50,174 nucleotides of DNA from an uncultured Muriicola sp. (lineage in GTDB: Bacteria > Bacteroidota > Bacteroidia > Flavobacteriales > Flavobacteriaceae). Positions within the stretch are counted from its first letter, which is position 1, and every line of letters starts with the position of its first letter. Below are positions 1 to 7,343 of the stretch, one piece after another. The DNA is taken from assembly GCF_947258935.1 (NCBI RefSeq), contig NZ_CAMYKH010000021.1, positions 1-50,174 on the forward strand, read 5' to 3'. A program made the position numbers and the translations under genes. Below the pieces are notes generated by a model. It was not told the origin of the DNA, did not search any database, and saw only the letters and a program-made list of their open reading frames with translations.

Positions 1-141
1 GAGCGTATGTCCCTTATCAACGGGCGGGATATTACAACAGAAGCTGCTATTACCAAACTAATGTATCTCCTGGGAAGCGAGGTTTCGCAAAAATCTTTTG
101 GCACTATTTTCGAAACTTCTTTACGTGGTGAAATGACCTAA
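1..141 (+). CDS. ansA: Type I L-asparaginase, C-terminal fragment (5' end outside window)
   Basis: The window opens inside an open frame that runs to a TAA at 139-141 and encodes the last 46 residues of a protein. The fragment contains TTEAAITKLMYLLG, which resembles the C-terminal helix of cytoplasmic (type I, AnsA-like) L-asparaginases, enzymes that hydrolyse asparagine to aspartate and ammonia. The catalytic threonines lie upstream and are not visible, so the assignment rests on this one conserved segment. The gene is on the same strand as the tRNA-Ser that starts 69 bases later. It is cut by the window edge, not truncated by mutation as far as can be seen. Confidence 0.68.
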   Translation, partial: ERMSLINGRDITTEAAITKLMYLLGSEVSQKSFGTIFETSLRGEMT

Positions 142-210
142 AATTAAGTACCATAAATTTTAGTAACTAAGTTTTTTTTTGTTTCTTACCCGCCCTTTAA
201 AATGGGATCT

Positions 211-298
211 AGAGAGGTGGCCGAGTGGTCGAAGGCGCACGCCTGGAAAGTGTGTATACACCAAAAGTGTATCGAGGGTTCGAATCCCTTCCTCTCTG
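211..298 (+). tRNA. tRNA-Ser (anticodon GGA)
   Basis: The 88-base sequence folds as a class II tRNA. The acceptor arm AGAGAGG (211-217) pairs perfectly with CCTCTCT (291-297), with discriminator G298. The anticodon stem 238-242/250-254 encloses the loop CTGGAAA with anticodon GGA at 245-247. A long variable arm (TATACAC paired with GTGTATA-like sequence) is typical of tRNA-Ser. The T arm GAGGGTTCGAATCCCTTC is canonical. The 3' CCA is not encoded. Confidence 0.96.
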
Positions 299-641
299 CG
301 AAAACAATTGCGAAAGAGAAATTTTGTTTAAGCTCGCTTCAGTAAAATTTTGAACTGTCGAATGGATTTATGAATAGCTGAAATGTTCATGAATGTATTG
401 TCAGTATAGCTTTTTAAGAAGCAGGAGAGTAGCGAGTGAATCTCTTCTTATCTAAAAAAAAGTTTAATGTTTTTCTAAAGAGGACCGCTTAAAAATTAGG
501 ATTTCTAATTTTTCCAGTTATATTTGTCAAGTTGGCAAAGATGGGTTGTTTATATGGCCTATAACGCAAAACTTTTAATTATTAATTGTATATTTTTTAT
601 ATCTTTAACCTTATTAACTAACTAAATTTAAGTTGAACAAA
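299..641. other. Non-coding stretch between tRNA-Ser and exbB
   Basis: No convincing reading frame is present in these 343 AT-rich bases. Visible structure includes an AT-only inverted repeat AAAAATTAG (491-499) / CTAATTTTT (505-513) with a 5-base loop. Shortly after it comes TATATTTG (519-526), a match to the Bacteroidota -7 consensus TAnnTTTG that could drive the exbB cluster with a leader of about 110 bases. The repeat is too AT-rich to be a confident intrinsic terminator. I see no RNA gene. Confidence 0.5.
519..526 (+). promoter_or_regulatory. Candidate -7 promoter element upstream of exbB
   Basis: TATATTTG matches the Bacteroidota -7 consensus TAnnTTTG. No clear TTTG lies 17-20 bases upstream, so this is a weak call. 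A second near match, TATCTTTA, lies at about 599-606, closer to the start codon. Confidence 0.3.
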
Positions 642-1427
642 ATGAAAAGATTATTCTCGATCCTGGTTATGACCGGGCTATTTGTCCTAAGCACAAATAC
701 GGTAAGCGCAAAAGCGAATGCAATAGTTTCAAATCTATCTACGACAGTAACTGCTGCCACGGTGATGCTACAAGAAGAGGCAGCTGTTGAAGCAGAAAAG
801 GGTTTTACCCAGGTTTTAAAGGAGCAATTTATCCAAGGGGGTGCAGGCTTCATGGGAATTGTACTTTTATGTTTGATACTTGGTCTTGCAGTAGCTATTG
901 AAAGAATCATTTATTTAAATATGGCAAGCACCAACACTACTAAGTTGAAGCAACAAGTTGAGGATGCTTTGGCTTCCGGAGGAATTGAAGCTGCCAAAGA
1001 GGTTTGCAGGAACACAAAAGGTCCTGTTGCTTCTATTTATTATCAAGGATTAGATCGCGCCGGAGAAGGTGTAGAATCTGCTGAGAAAGCTGTTGTGGCT
1101 TACGGTGGTGTTCAAATGGGTCAGTTAGAGAAGAACGTATCCTGGTTAACATTATTTATCGCCATTGCTCCAATGCTTGGTTTCATGGGAACGGTAATTG
1201 GTATGATCCAGGCCTTCCAAAAGATTAGCGCGGTAGGTAACCTTAGTGCTTCTTTGATCGCAGGCGACATTCAGGTGGCATTATTAACTACGGTTTTTGG
1301 TCTTATTACGGCTATCATACTTCAAGTGTTCTATAACTATATCATCGCTAAGATCGATAGTATAGTAAATGACATGGAAGACTCTTCGATCACTTTGATC
1401 GATATGTTGGTAGATCACAAAAAATAA
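642..1427 (+). CDS. exbB: MotA/TolQ/ExbB proton channel family protein
   Basis: This is the proton-channel subunit of an ExbB/ExbD (TolQ/TolR) motor in the inner membrane, which uses proton flux to energise TonB or Tol-type work at the outer membrane. The 261-residue protein starts with a hydrophobic signal-like segment ending near SAKA, followed by a transmembrane helix (about residues 70-90) and two more in the C-terminal half. The family signature around APMLGFMGTVIGMIQAF, with its glycine- and threonine-rich helix, is clear. I chose ATG 642 over an in-frame TTG at 633 because the signal-like sequence begins there. It leads a same-strand cluster with a four-helix membrane protein and two ExbD genes, the usual flavobacterial arrangement. 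The exact energised partner is unknown. Confidence 0.88.
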   Translation: MKRLFSILVMTGLFVLSTNTVSAKANAIVSNLSTTVTAATVMLQEEAAVEAEKGFTQVLKEQFIQGGAGFMGIVLLCLILGLAVAIERIIYLNMASTNTTKLKQQVEDALASGGIEAAKEVCRNTKGPVASIYYQGLDRAGEGVESAEKAVVAYGGVQMGQLEKNVSWLTLFIAIAPMLGFMGTVIGMIQAFQKISAVGNLSASLIAGDIQVALLTTVFGLITAIILQVFYNYIIAKIDSIVNDMEDSSITLIDMLVDHKK

Positions 1428-1451
1428 TAAGATCCTATAAATCAAGATATT

Positions 1452-1895
1452 ATGAATAAAATTGTAAAAATAGCCTTAGTAGTATTGGGTCTTATATCTG
1501 CAGTACTATGGTATTTTCTACCCGGCTCGGAAGTGCCAGCCGGAGAAGCAGCTGATAGTGCGGCCATAAGCGGAATGTTTACCATTACTTTTATTCTTTT
1601 GGGAATTGCGATAGCAGTAAGTCTGGTCTTTACCTTACTAAACCTGTTCACCAATCCTCAAAGTTTAAAGAAAACACTCATCGTTCTTGGGTCGTTCTTA
1701 GTTGTAGTTGTATTCTCCTATATTTTGGCCTCAGGAACAGATGTAAGTCTGGATGAAATGGCCAGCAGGGGCATAGAAACTTCTGAAAGTACCGTTAAAA
1801 GGATCGGAACCGGACTCAACTTGTTCTTTTTCCTTGTAGCCATTGCCATTGGGGCAATGCTAATAGGAGGAGTTAAAAAGATGACTAACAAATAA
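1452..1895 (+). CDS. Four-helix membrane protein of the ExbB/ExbD cluster
   Basis: The protein has 147 residues with about four hydrophobic segments, near residues 5-22, 42-65, 74-93 and 123-142. It has no catalytic motif that I recognise. It starts 24 bases after the exbB stop and ends 10 bases before the first exbD, so it is almost certainly co-transcribed and probably an accessory membrane part of the same complex. A protein of this size in this position recurs in Flavobacteriaceae, from memory. The function is inferred from context only. Confidence 0.75.
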   Translation: MNKIVKIALVVLGLISAVLWYFLPGSEVPAGEAADSAAISGMFTITFILLGIAIAVSLVFTLLNLFTNPQSLKKTLIVLGSFLVVVVFSYILASGTDVSLDEMASRGIETSESTVKRIGTGLNLFFFLVAIAIGAMLIGGVKKMTNK

Positions 1896-1905
1896 ATTAA
1901 ATAGT

Positions 1906-2517
1906 ATGTCTAGAAGAGGAGGACCACCAGAAGTAAATGCAGGCTCTATGGCAGATATTGCCTTTCTATTGCTTATCTTTTTCCTGGTAACTACTACCAT
2001 AGAAACAGATGCAGGACTAGACAGGATGTTGCCACCTATAGATCCGCCAGATGAAGAACAAGTCGTAATCAAGCAGAAGAATATCTTTACGGTGAACATC
2101 AATAAAAATGGTCAATTGCTCGTAGAAGAAGAACTGACCAATTTAAAGGACCTCCGTAAAAAAGCGATCACTTTTTTGGATAACGGTGGAGATGGGACCT
2201 GTAACTATTGCAAAGGAAGAAAAGATGCGGCTTCTTCGGATAATCCTACCAAGGCCATCATTTCCTTAAAGAATGATAGGGAAACAAAATACGCTACCTA
2301 TATAACAGTTCAAAACGAATTGGTTGGTGCTTATAACGAACTTAGGAACAGGGAGGCACAACGACTTTACGGAAGAAATTTTACACAGATGGAATCGGAG
2401 TATTTAAACCCTGAAACTCCCTCAAATATTCGGGATGGTTTAAAGGACAAAGTTCAAAAAGTACAGGAACTTTTCCCTCAGAAATTATCAGAAGCTGAAA
2501 CTTCATCCTCTAAATAA
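1906..2517 (+). CDS. exbD: ExbD/TolR family protein with a mid-protein insert
   Basis: ExbD/TolR proteins have one membrane helix, whose aspartate takes part in proton conduction through ExbB, and a periplasmic domain. Here the segment SMADIAFLLLIFFLVTT (about residues 15-31) is the family's transmembrane helix with the conserved Asp. At 203 residues it is longer than a simple ExbD (about 135-140). The extra length lies in a periplasmic insert of roughly residues 90-165, which includes CNYCKG (a CxxC pair) and a charged helical part. The second exbD follows 21 bases later. Two different ExbD genes per cluster are normal for Bacteroidota; the role of the CxxC insert is not known to me. Confidence 0.9.
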   Translation: MSRRGGPPEVNAGSMADIAFLLLIFFLVTTTIETDAGLDRMLPPIDPPDEEQVVIKQKNIFTVNINKNGQLLVEEELTNLKDLRKKAITFLDNGGDGTCNYCKGRKDAASSDNPTKAIISLKNDRETKYATYITVQNELVGAYNELRNREAQRLYGRNFTQMESEYLNPETPSNIRDGLKDKVQKVQELFPQKLSEAETSSSK

Positions 2518-2538
2518 TACACTTAGAAACAGCATATT

Positions 2539-3021
2539 ATGTCTAAATTCACTAAGAAAAAAGGATCAGAATTACCTCCGGTAAATACTGCTTCATTGCC
2601 AGACATTGTCTTTATGTTATTGTTCTTTTTTATGACAGTAACAGTTATGAAGGACAGTTCACTTATGGTGGAAAATGTTTTGCCAAATGCGTCTGAAGTA
2701 AAAAAATTGGAGAAAAAAGATAGAGTACTTTATGTGTATGTAGGTACTCCTACAAGAGACTATCAAAAGGTTTTTGGTACTGAGCCAAGAATTCAGTTGA
2801 ATGATAAGTTTGCCCAGGTTAGCGAGGTTGGGGATTTTATTCTAGCAGAAAGAGCTAAGAAACCACAAGAACTCCAAAACGTTCTTACCACAGCGTTAAA
2901 GGTAGACAAGAATGCCAATATGGGATTAATAGCGGATATCAAACAGGAATTAAGAAAGGTAAACGCCTTGAAAATAAATTATACTACCTACGAAGGGGAC
3001 GCCTTTAGAAACGTACAGTAG
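2539..3021 (+). CDS. exbD: ExbD/TolR family protein (second copy)
   Basis: This 160-residue protein carries the ExbD membrane signature ASLPDIVFMLLFFFM at about residues 18-32, including the Asp expected to face the ExbB channel. The periplasmic part (residues 40-160) ends in a typical TolR-like fold region. Its sequence differs clearly from the preceding ExbD, so this is an old paralogue and not a recent duplication. It is the last intact gene of the exbB cluster; a hairpin with a T-run follows at 3048-3079. Together the two ExbD proteins probably form the periplasmic part of one motor with ExbB. Confidence 0.9.
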   Translation: MSKFTKKKGSELPPVNTASLPDIVFMLLFFFMTVTVMKDSSLMVENVLPNASEVKKLEKKDRVLYVYVGTPTRDYQKVFGTEPRIQLNDKFAQVSEVGDFILAERAKKPQELQNVLTTALKVDKNANMGLIADIKQELRKVNALKINYTTYEGDAFRNVQ

Positions 3022-3047
3022 TATCAATATTCAATAAATTTAGTTAG

Positions 3048-3079
3048 AAAACGCTTCAATTTTTTGGAGCGTTTTTTTA
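3048..3079 (+). terminator. Intrinsic terminator after the exbB-exbD cluster
   Basis: AAAACGCT (3048-3055) pairs with AGCGTTTT (3068-3075), followed by more T residues. It lies 27 bases after the exbD stop and ahead of the outer-membrane barrel gene. Confidence 0.75.
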
Positions 3080-3113
3080 TTGCTTTTTAGTCAAATATCC
3101 TACCTTTAAGAAT

Positions 3114-3452
3114 ATGAGGAATGCCTTTTATACAGTAGTAGTGCTTTTCTTTTTGACTACACCAATGAGCGCACAGGAAGTGGATCAAGAAGTGGATTTT
3201 AACTACCTTGAGGATCAGTTTTATGTGGGTCTTACCTATAATTTTATTCTCAATAAGCCGGCAGATGTTAATCAACAGAATTTGTCTTACGGACTGCAAT
3301 TTGGATTTATAAAAGACTTGCCCCTTAACTCCTCAAGGACATTCGCAATTGGAGTGGGATTGGGCTATGCGGTAAACTCCTATTATACAAATTTGGAAAT
3401 AGTAGAACTTACCAATGATTTTCAATATGTGGCGTTTATACTTAGGTGCTAA
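3114..3452 (+). pseudogene. Outer-membrane beta-barrel (PorT-like) protein, 5' part of a broken gene
   Basis: This frame encodes a signal peptide (about residues 1-20, cleavage near MSAQ) followed by barrel-like strands such as DQFYVGLTYNFIL and FAIGVGLGYAVNSYY. The matching second half of the barrel is found in the +1 frame starting with NMWRLYLGAKLGY, so the gene changes frame between about 3395 and 3430. From memory, related flavobacterial proteins of about 230 residues have some 45 more residues between these parts, which suggests loss of about 130 bases at this point, not a single-base slip. A -7-like TACCTTTA (3101-3108) lies just before the ATG. It is either a real pseudogene or a consensus error. 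Confidence 0.6.
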
Positions 3453-3693
3453 ATTGGGATATGCCTTTGGAAGCAGGTCTAAATTGGTTACAGAAACTGG
3501 AAAGGATTCATTTTATGTGACGGATGTAGAAAAATTCAGATATGGACTGATGGCTAATTTTGGTTATAACACCTTTAATATCCATGTTTACTATGCTCTT
3601 AATAACCTCTTTAAGGATGGATTAAGTTTGGATACGGGCCAGGATCTTACCTTTACTCCCTTGCGTATTGGATTTATCTTTTACATCCTTTAG
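3415..3693 (+). pseudogene. Outer-membrane beta-barrel (PorT-like) protein, 3' part of a broken gene
   Basis: The C-terminal half of the same barrel lies in a different frame. The coding match probably begins at about 3427 (MWRLYLGAKLGYAF); the ATG at 3415 need not be a genuine start. It ends with LRIGFIFYIL, an aromatic-rich C-terminal strand typical of outer-membrane barrels. Nothing suggests that it is translated on its own, since it lacks a signal peptide. It converges with the minus-strand gene ending at 3714, with only 20 bases between. Confidence 0.55.
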
Positions 3694-3713
3694 GCTTACA
3701 CTTTTAGTTGCAC

Positions 3714-4319
3714 TTACAACCAGAATTTAATGGTGAGGAGTTGGGACATCATTCCTACTAAAAATCCAATAAGTAATTCTGCCCGGGAATGTGCCTTTAG
3801 ATAAAGTCTGGCAGTAGCAACCACACCAGATGCAAATACCATAGCACTTATGGCTATTACAATATTTCGTTCAAAATGAAAACTCAAAGCGATTAGGAAC
3901 ATTAGAATACTGCCCATTGCCATCATATGTAAACTGATTTTAAAGCGAATAAGCAATAATAGAAGGCATGTGCTGGTAGCTGCGATAAGTCCAAGAAAAA
4001 AGAAATACAACTCTATAGTGTAATTATCGGGAATCACCTTTAACAGGATCATTAATAATAAGATAAGGTTGATCATTAATGGATACCGGCGTTCTTCGGG
4101 TTTTGTTAAGAATACAGAACTCACTACTCCTATATTTTTCAGTATAAAAAAGCTGAGAATAGGAATTAATATGGTGAGTATAAAAATGGGTAAGATGTTT
4201 CCACTCTTTAACTCCAGTGTAGTGTACTTTGGCGTAATTAGAAAGTACGACATTGTACCTGCCAGGGGTAAAAAAATAGGATGAAATAGATATGATACTA
4301 ATTTGGAGAGAAGTCGCAT
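3714..4319 (-). CDS. PAP2-like polytopic membrane protein
   Basis: The 201-residue protein has about six hydrophobic helices. Near the C-terminus, ARLYLKAHSRAELLIGFLVG looks like the third motif of PAP2 phosphatases (SR-x5-H-x3-D followed by a glycine-rich helix), but the aspartate is replaced by Glu and the first two PAP2 motifs are not evident. It may therefore be a degenerate, non-catalytic member or have a changed substrate. Its ATG overlaps the rpoN stop by one base (TAATG), so the two are translationally coupled in an asnS-rpoN unit. A short membrane protein after rpoN is common in Flavobacteriaceae, from memory. The function is unknown. Confidence 0.7.
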   Translation of the reverse strand: MRLLSKLVSYLFHPIFLPLAGTMSYFLITPKYTTLELKSGNILPIFILTILIPILSFFILKNIGVVSSVFLTKPEERRYPLMINLILLLMILLKVIPDNYTIELYFFFLGLIAATSTCLLLLLIRFKISLHMMAMGSILMFLIALSFHFERNIVIAISAMVFASGVVATARLYLKAHSRAELLIGFLVGMMSQLLTIKFWL

Positions 4320-5776
4320 TAGATCTCCTTTCTTAATCGGGCCACCGGGATACCTAATTGCTCCCTGTATTTAGCCACGGTTCTTCTTGCAATGGGGTAG
4401 CCTTTATCCTTTAAGATTGCTGCCAGTTTATCATCAGTAAGTGGTTTGCGTTTCGTCTCTTCTCCAATAACAGTCTCTAGGATCTTCTTGATCTCTTTGG
4501 TAGAGACATCTTCACCCTGCTCATTTTTCATCGACTCCGAAAAGTATTCCTTAATAAGTTTAGTGCCATATGGGGTATCAACATATTTACTGTTAGCCAC
4601 ACGGGAAACGGTAGATACATCCATATTAATGGCATCTGCAATATCTTTGAGGATCATGGGGCGCAGATTACGCTCATCACCGGTGAGAAAGTATTCCTTT
4701 TGATAAACCATGATTGCATTCATGGTGATATACAAAGTTTGCTGCCTTTGTCTAATTGCATCAATAAACCATTTTGCAGAATCTAATTTCTGTTTAATAA
4801 AAAGAACCGCATCCTTTTGTGATTTAGATCGCTCCTTGGAACTCTTGTATCCCGCAAGCATATTGTTGTACTCTCTTGATACATGAAGTTCAGGGGCATT
4901 CCTGCTGTTTAGGCTTAATTCTAACTCACCTTCTACAATGCGAATAGAGAAATCTGGAACAATATGTTCAATGATCTTGTTGCCTCCGGCATATGAGCCC
5001 CCGGGTTTGGGATTTAGTTTTTCAATTTCGGAAATTGACTCTTTAAGTTGCTCTTCCGTGATATTGTGCTTTTGAAGCAGCTTGTTATAGTGTTTTTTCG
5101 TGAAATGATCGAAGGACTTCTCCAGAATTCTAATGGCCAATTCAACGGCCGGTGTTGGATCTTTTCTTCGGAGTTGAATCAATAAACACTCCTCTAGTGA
5201 TCTGGCAGCTACTCCAGGTGGATCCATATCCTGAACGATCTTCAATACTTTCTCAATAGTGTCTTGTTCCACATATACATTTTGCGTAAAAGCAAGATCA
5301 TCCATGATGTCTGCAATAGGCCTTCTCATATACCCGCTCTCATCTACACTGCCCACTAGGAATTCGGCAATGGCCCATTCCTTGTCATTGAGGTAGAAAG
5401 TATTTAATTGGTTGATGAGGTATTGATTAAAAGAGATGCCTGCAGCATAAGGCACTGTTTTTTCCTCATCATCAGTACTGTAATTATTCGCGCGTGTACG
5501 GTAATCTGGCACCTCATCATCACTCAGATAATCGTCTATATTGATATCATCTGTGTTGATAGAATCATTGTCATCGTCCCCATCATACTGATCCTCAAAT
5601 TCATCCTCATAGGTGTCAGATTCCTCCTTTCCTGTTTCCAGAGCCGGATTCTCTTCCAATTCCTGCTTCAGGCGCTGTTCAAAAGCCTGCGTAGGCAATT
5701 GTATAAGCTTCATCAGCTGGATCTGCTGAGGGGATAGCTTTTGTGAGAGTTTAAATTGTAAGTGTTGCTTTAGCAT
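4319..5776 (-). CDS. rpoN: RNA polymerase sigma-54 factor
   Basis: RpoN directs core RNA polymerase to -24/-12 promoters and needs an AAA+ activator to open DNA. The 485-residue product has the expected order. Region I is at the N-terminus (LSPQQIQLMKLIQLP, Gln/Leu rich), a strongly acidic region II spans about residues 50-95, the core-binding and DNA-binding domains follow, and the RpoN box ARRTVAKYRE is at about residues 463-472. The length is typical. It follows asnS after 44 bases and overlaps the next gene by one base. No sigma-54 activator gene is seen in this window. Confidence 0.97.
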   Translation of the reverse strand: MLKQHLQFKLSQKLSPQQIQLMKLIQLPTQAFEQRLKQELEENPALETGKEESDTYEDEFEDQYDGDDDNDSINTDDINIDDYLSDDEVPDYRTRANNYSTDDEEKTVPYAAGISFNQYLINQLNTFYLNDKEWAIAEFLVGSVDESGYMRRPIADIMDDLAFTQNVYVEQDTIEKVLKIVQDMDPPGVAARSLEECLLIQLRRKDPTPAVELAIRILEKSFDHFTKKHYNKLLQKHNITEEQLKESISEIEKLNPKPGGSYAGGNKIIEHIVPDFSIRIVEGELELSLNSRNAPELHVSREYNNMLAGYKSSKERSKSQKDAVLFIKQKLDSAKWFIDAIRQRQQTLYITMNAIMVYQKEYFLTGDERNLRPMILKDIADAINMDVSTVSRVANSKYVDTPYGTKLIKEYFSESMKNEQGEDVSTKEIKKILETVIGEETKRKPLTDDKLAAILKDKGYPIARRTVAKYREQLGIPVARLRKEI

Positions 5777-5820
5777 TGGGGCTCCTTGTTCATTCTTACA
5801 TAAAAGTAATTAAAATACCT

Positions 5821-7254
5821 TTAGAACTCTGCATTCTGAGGTGTTCTCGGAAACGGAATAACATCGCGAATGTTGCCCATGCCTGTTGTAAATTGCACAA
5901 GTCTTTCAAAACCAAGGCCAAAACCACTGTGAATGGCAGTTCCATATTTTCTCAGATCCAGATACCACCAAAGTTCTTTTTCATCGATTCCCAGTGCCTT
6001 AATTTTATCGAGTAAAACATCTAAGCGCTCTTCACGCTGAGAGCCACCAACGATCTCGCCGATCCCAGGGAATAAAATATCCATAGCTCTAACCGTTGTG
6101 CCATCTTCATTAAGTCGCATATAAAATGCCTTGATCTTGGCGGGATAGTCGAATAAGATGACCGGACATTTAAAATGTTTTTCAACCAGATAGCGTTCAT
6201 GCTCGCTTTGAAGATCTGCACCCCATTCTTCAATTAGGTATTTAAACTTCTTTTTCTTGTTAGGAGTACTATTCTTGAGGATGTCTATGGCTTCAGTATA
6301 CGTGAGTCTGATAAATTTGTTATCGATCACAAATCGTAGCTTATCCAATAATGGCATTTCACTGCGCTCAGCCTGTGGTTTAGTTTTTTCCTCATCGAGT
6401 AATCTCTTCTCTAAAAATTCAAGGTCGACCTGGCAATGTGAGATCACATAGCTAAGCACACTTTTTATAAAGTCTTCCGCAAGGTCCATATTATCATTGA
6501 GGTCAAAGAATGCCATTTCGGGTTCTATCATCCAGAACTCTGCTAAATGCCTCGAGGTATTGGAATTTTCGGCGCGGAAGGTGGGCCCAAATGTGTAAAC
6601 CTTGCCAAGACCCATGGCATATGCCTCGGCTTCTAACTGACCAGAGACGGTTAAATTGGTTTCCTTGCCAAAAAAATCTTCTTTATAATTTACTTCGCCT
6701 TCTTCTGTTAAGGGCGGATTCTTTGGATCTAAAGTAGATACCCGGAACATTTCACCTGCTCCTTCCGCATCAGACCCGGTAATAATAGGGGCATGCATAT
6801 TAAAGAAGCCGTTGTTTTGGAAGTAGCGGTGAATGGCGTAGGACAAGGTAGATTGTACCCGCATTACTGCAGCAAATGTATTGGTTCGAACTCTTAAATG
6901 TGCCTGTTCCCGAAGGAACTCCATGGAATGTTTTTTTGGTTGAATAGGGTAGGTCTCCGGATCGGCAGTACCGTGAACTATTAGATCGGTAACCTGAATC
7001 TCTACTGTTTGACCTCTTCCCTGGCTTGCCACAAGAAGACCTTTAATGTGCAAGGCTGCACCGGTTGCAATTTGTTTTAAAAGCCCTTCATCAAAATTAT
7101 CAAAGTCTACAACACACTGAATGTTGTGCAGGGTTGATCCATCGTTCAAGGCAATAAACCTATTACTGCGGAATGTTTTTACCCAACCGTTTACTTCTAC
7201 TTTTTGCTCTTTTGGTGATTGTTGGAGCAGTTCATTTATTCGCATCGAAGCCAT
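5821..7254 (-). CDS. asnS: Asparaginyl-tRNA synthetase
   Basis: AsnRS charges tRNA-Asn with asparagine in the cytoplasm. The 477-residue protein has an N-terminal OB-fold anticodon domain (VEVNGWVKTFRSNRFIALNDG) and a class IIb catalytic domain. Motif 2 is FRAENSNTSRHLAEFWMIEPE and motif 3 is GFGLGFERLVQF, followed by the IRDVIPFPR end typical of Asn/Asp enzymes. The SRHLAEFWMIE context and the insertions favour Asn over Asp specificity. There is a second ATG at codon 4, so the start could be 7245. A -7-like element (7280-7287) lies upstream, and rpoN follows on the same strand. Confidence 0.97.
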   Translation of the reverse strand: MASMRINELLQQSPKEQKVEVNGWVKTFRSNRFIALNDGSTLHNIQCVVDFDNFDEGLLKQIATGAALHIKGLLVASQGRGQTVEIQVTDLIVHGTADPETYPIQPKKHSMEFLREQAHLRVRTNTFAAVMRVQSTLSYAIHRYFQNNGFFNMHAPIITGSDAEGAGEMFRVSTLDPKNPPLTEEGEVNYKEDFFGKETNLTVSGQLEAEAYAMGLGKVYTFGPTFRAENSNTSRHLAEFWMIEPEMAFFDLNDNMDLAEDFIKSVLSYVISHCQVDLEFLEKRLLDEEKTKPQAERSEMPLLDKLRFVIDNKFIRLTYTEAIDILKNSTPNKKKKFKYLIEEWGADLQSEHERYLVEKHFKCPVILFDYPAKIKAFYMRLNEDGTTVRAMDILFPGIGEIVGGSQREERLDVLLDKIKALGIDEKELWWYLDLRKYGTAIHSGFGLGFERLVQFTTGMGNIRDVIPFPRTPQNAEF

Positions 7255-7279
7255 GAAAAACTATTTCTGATTTGCCCCG

Positions 7280-7287
7280 CAAAGATA
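7280..7287 (-). promoter_or_regulatory. Candidate -7 promoter element of asnS
   Basis: Read on the minus strand, this is TATCTTTG, a full match to TAnnTTTG, placed 26 bases before the asnS ATG. No clear -33 TTTG was found at the right distance, so the call is moderate. Confidence 0.45.
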
Positions 7288-7343
7288 GTTTATTGAGTAA
7301 AACTACATAGCCAGAAAGACCTATATTTCAATGTGGGAGGTCA

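Noticed and set aside
491-513. AT-only hairpin after tRNA-Ser as an intrinsic terminator
   Set aside because: The stem has almost no G or C and no distinct T-run beyond the arm; it was left as an inverted repeat only.
633-641. Upstream TTG start for exbB
   Set aside because: ATG 642 begins a typical signal-like N-terminus; the TTG adds only three residues and has no supporting site.
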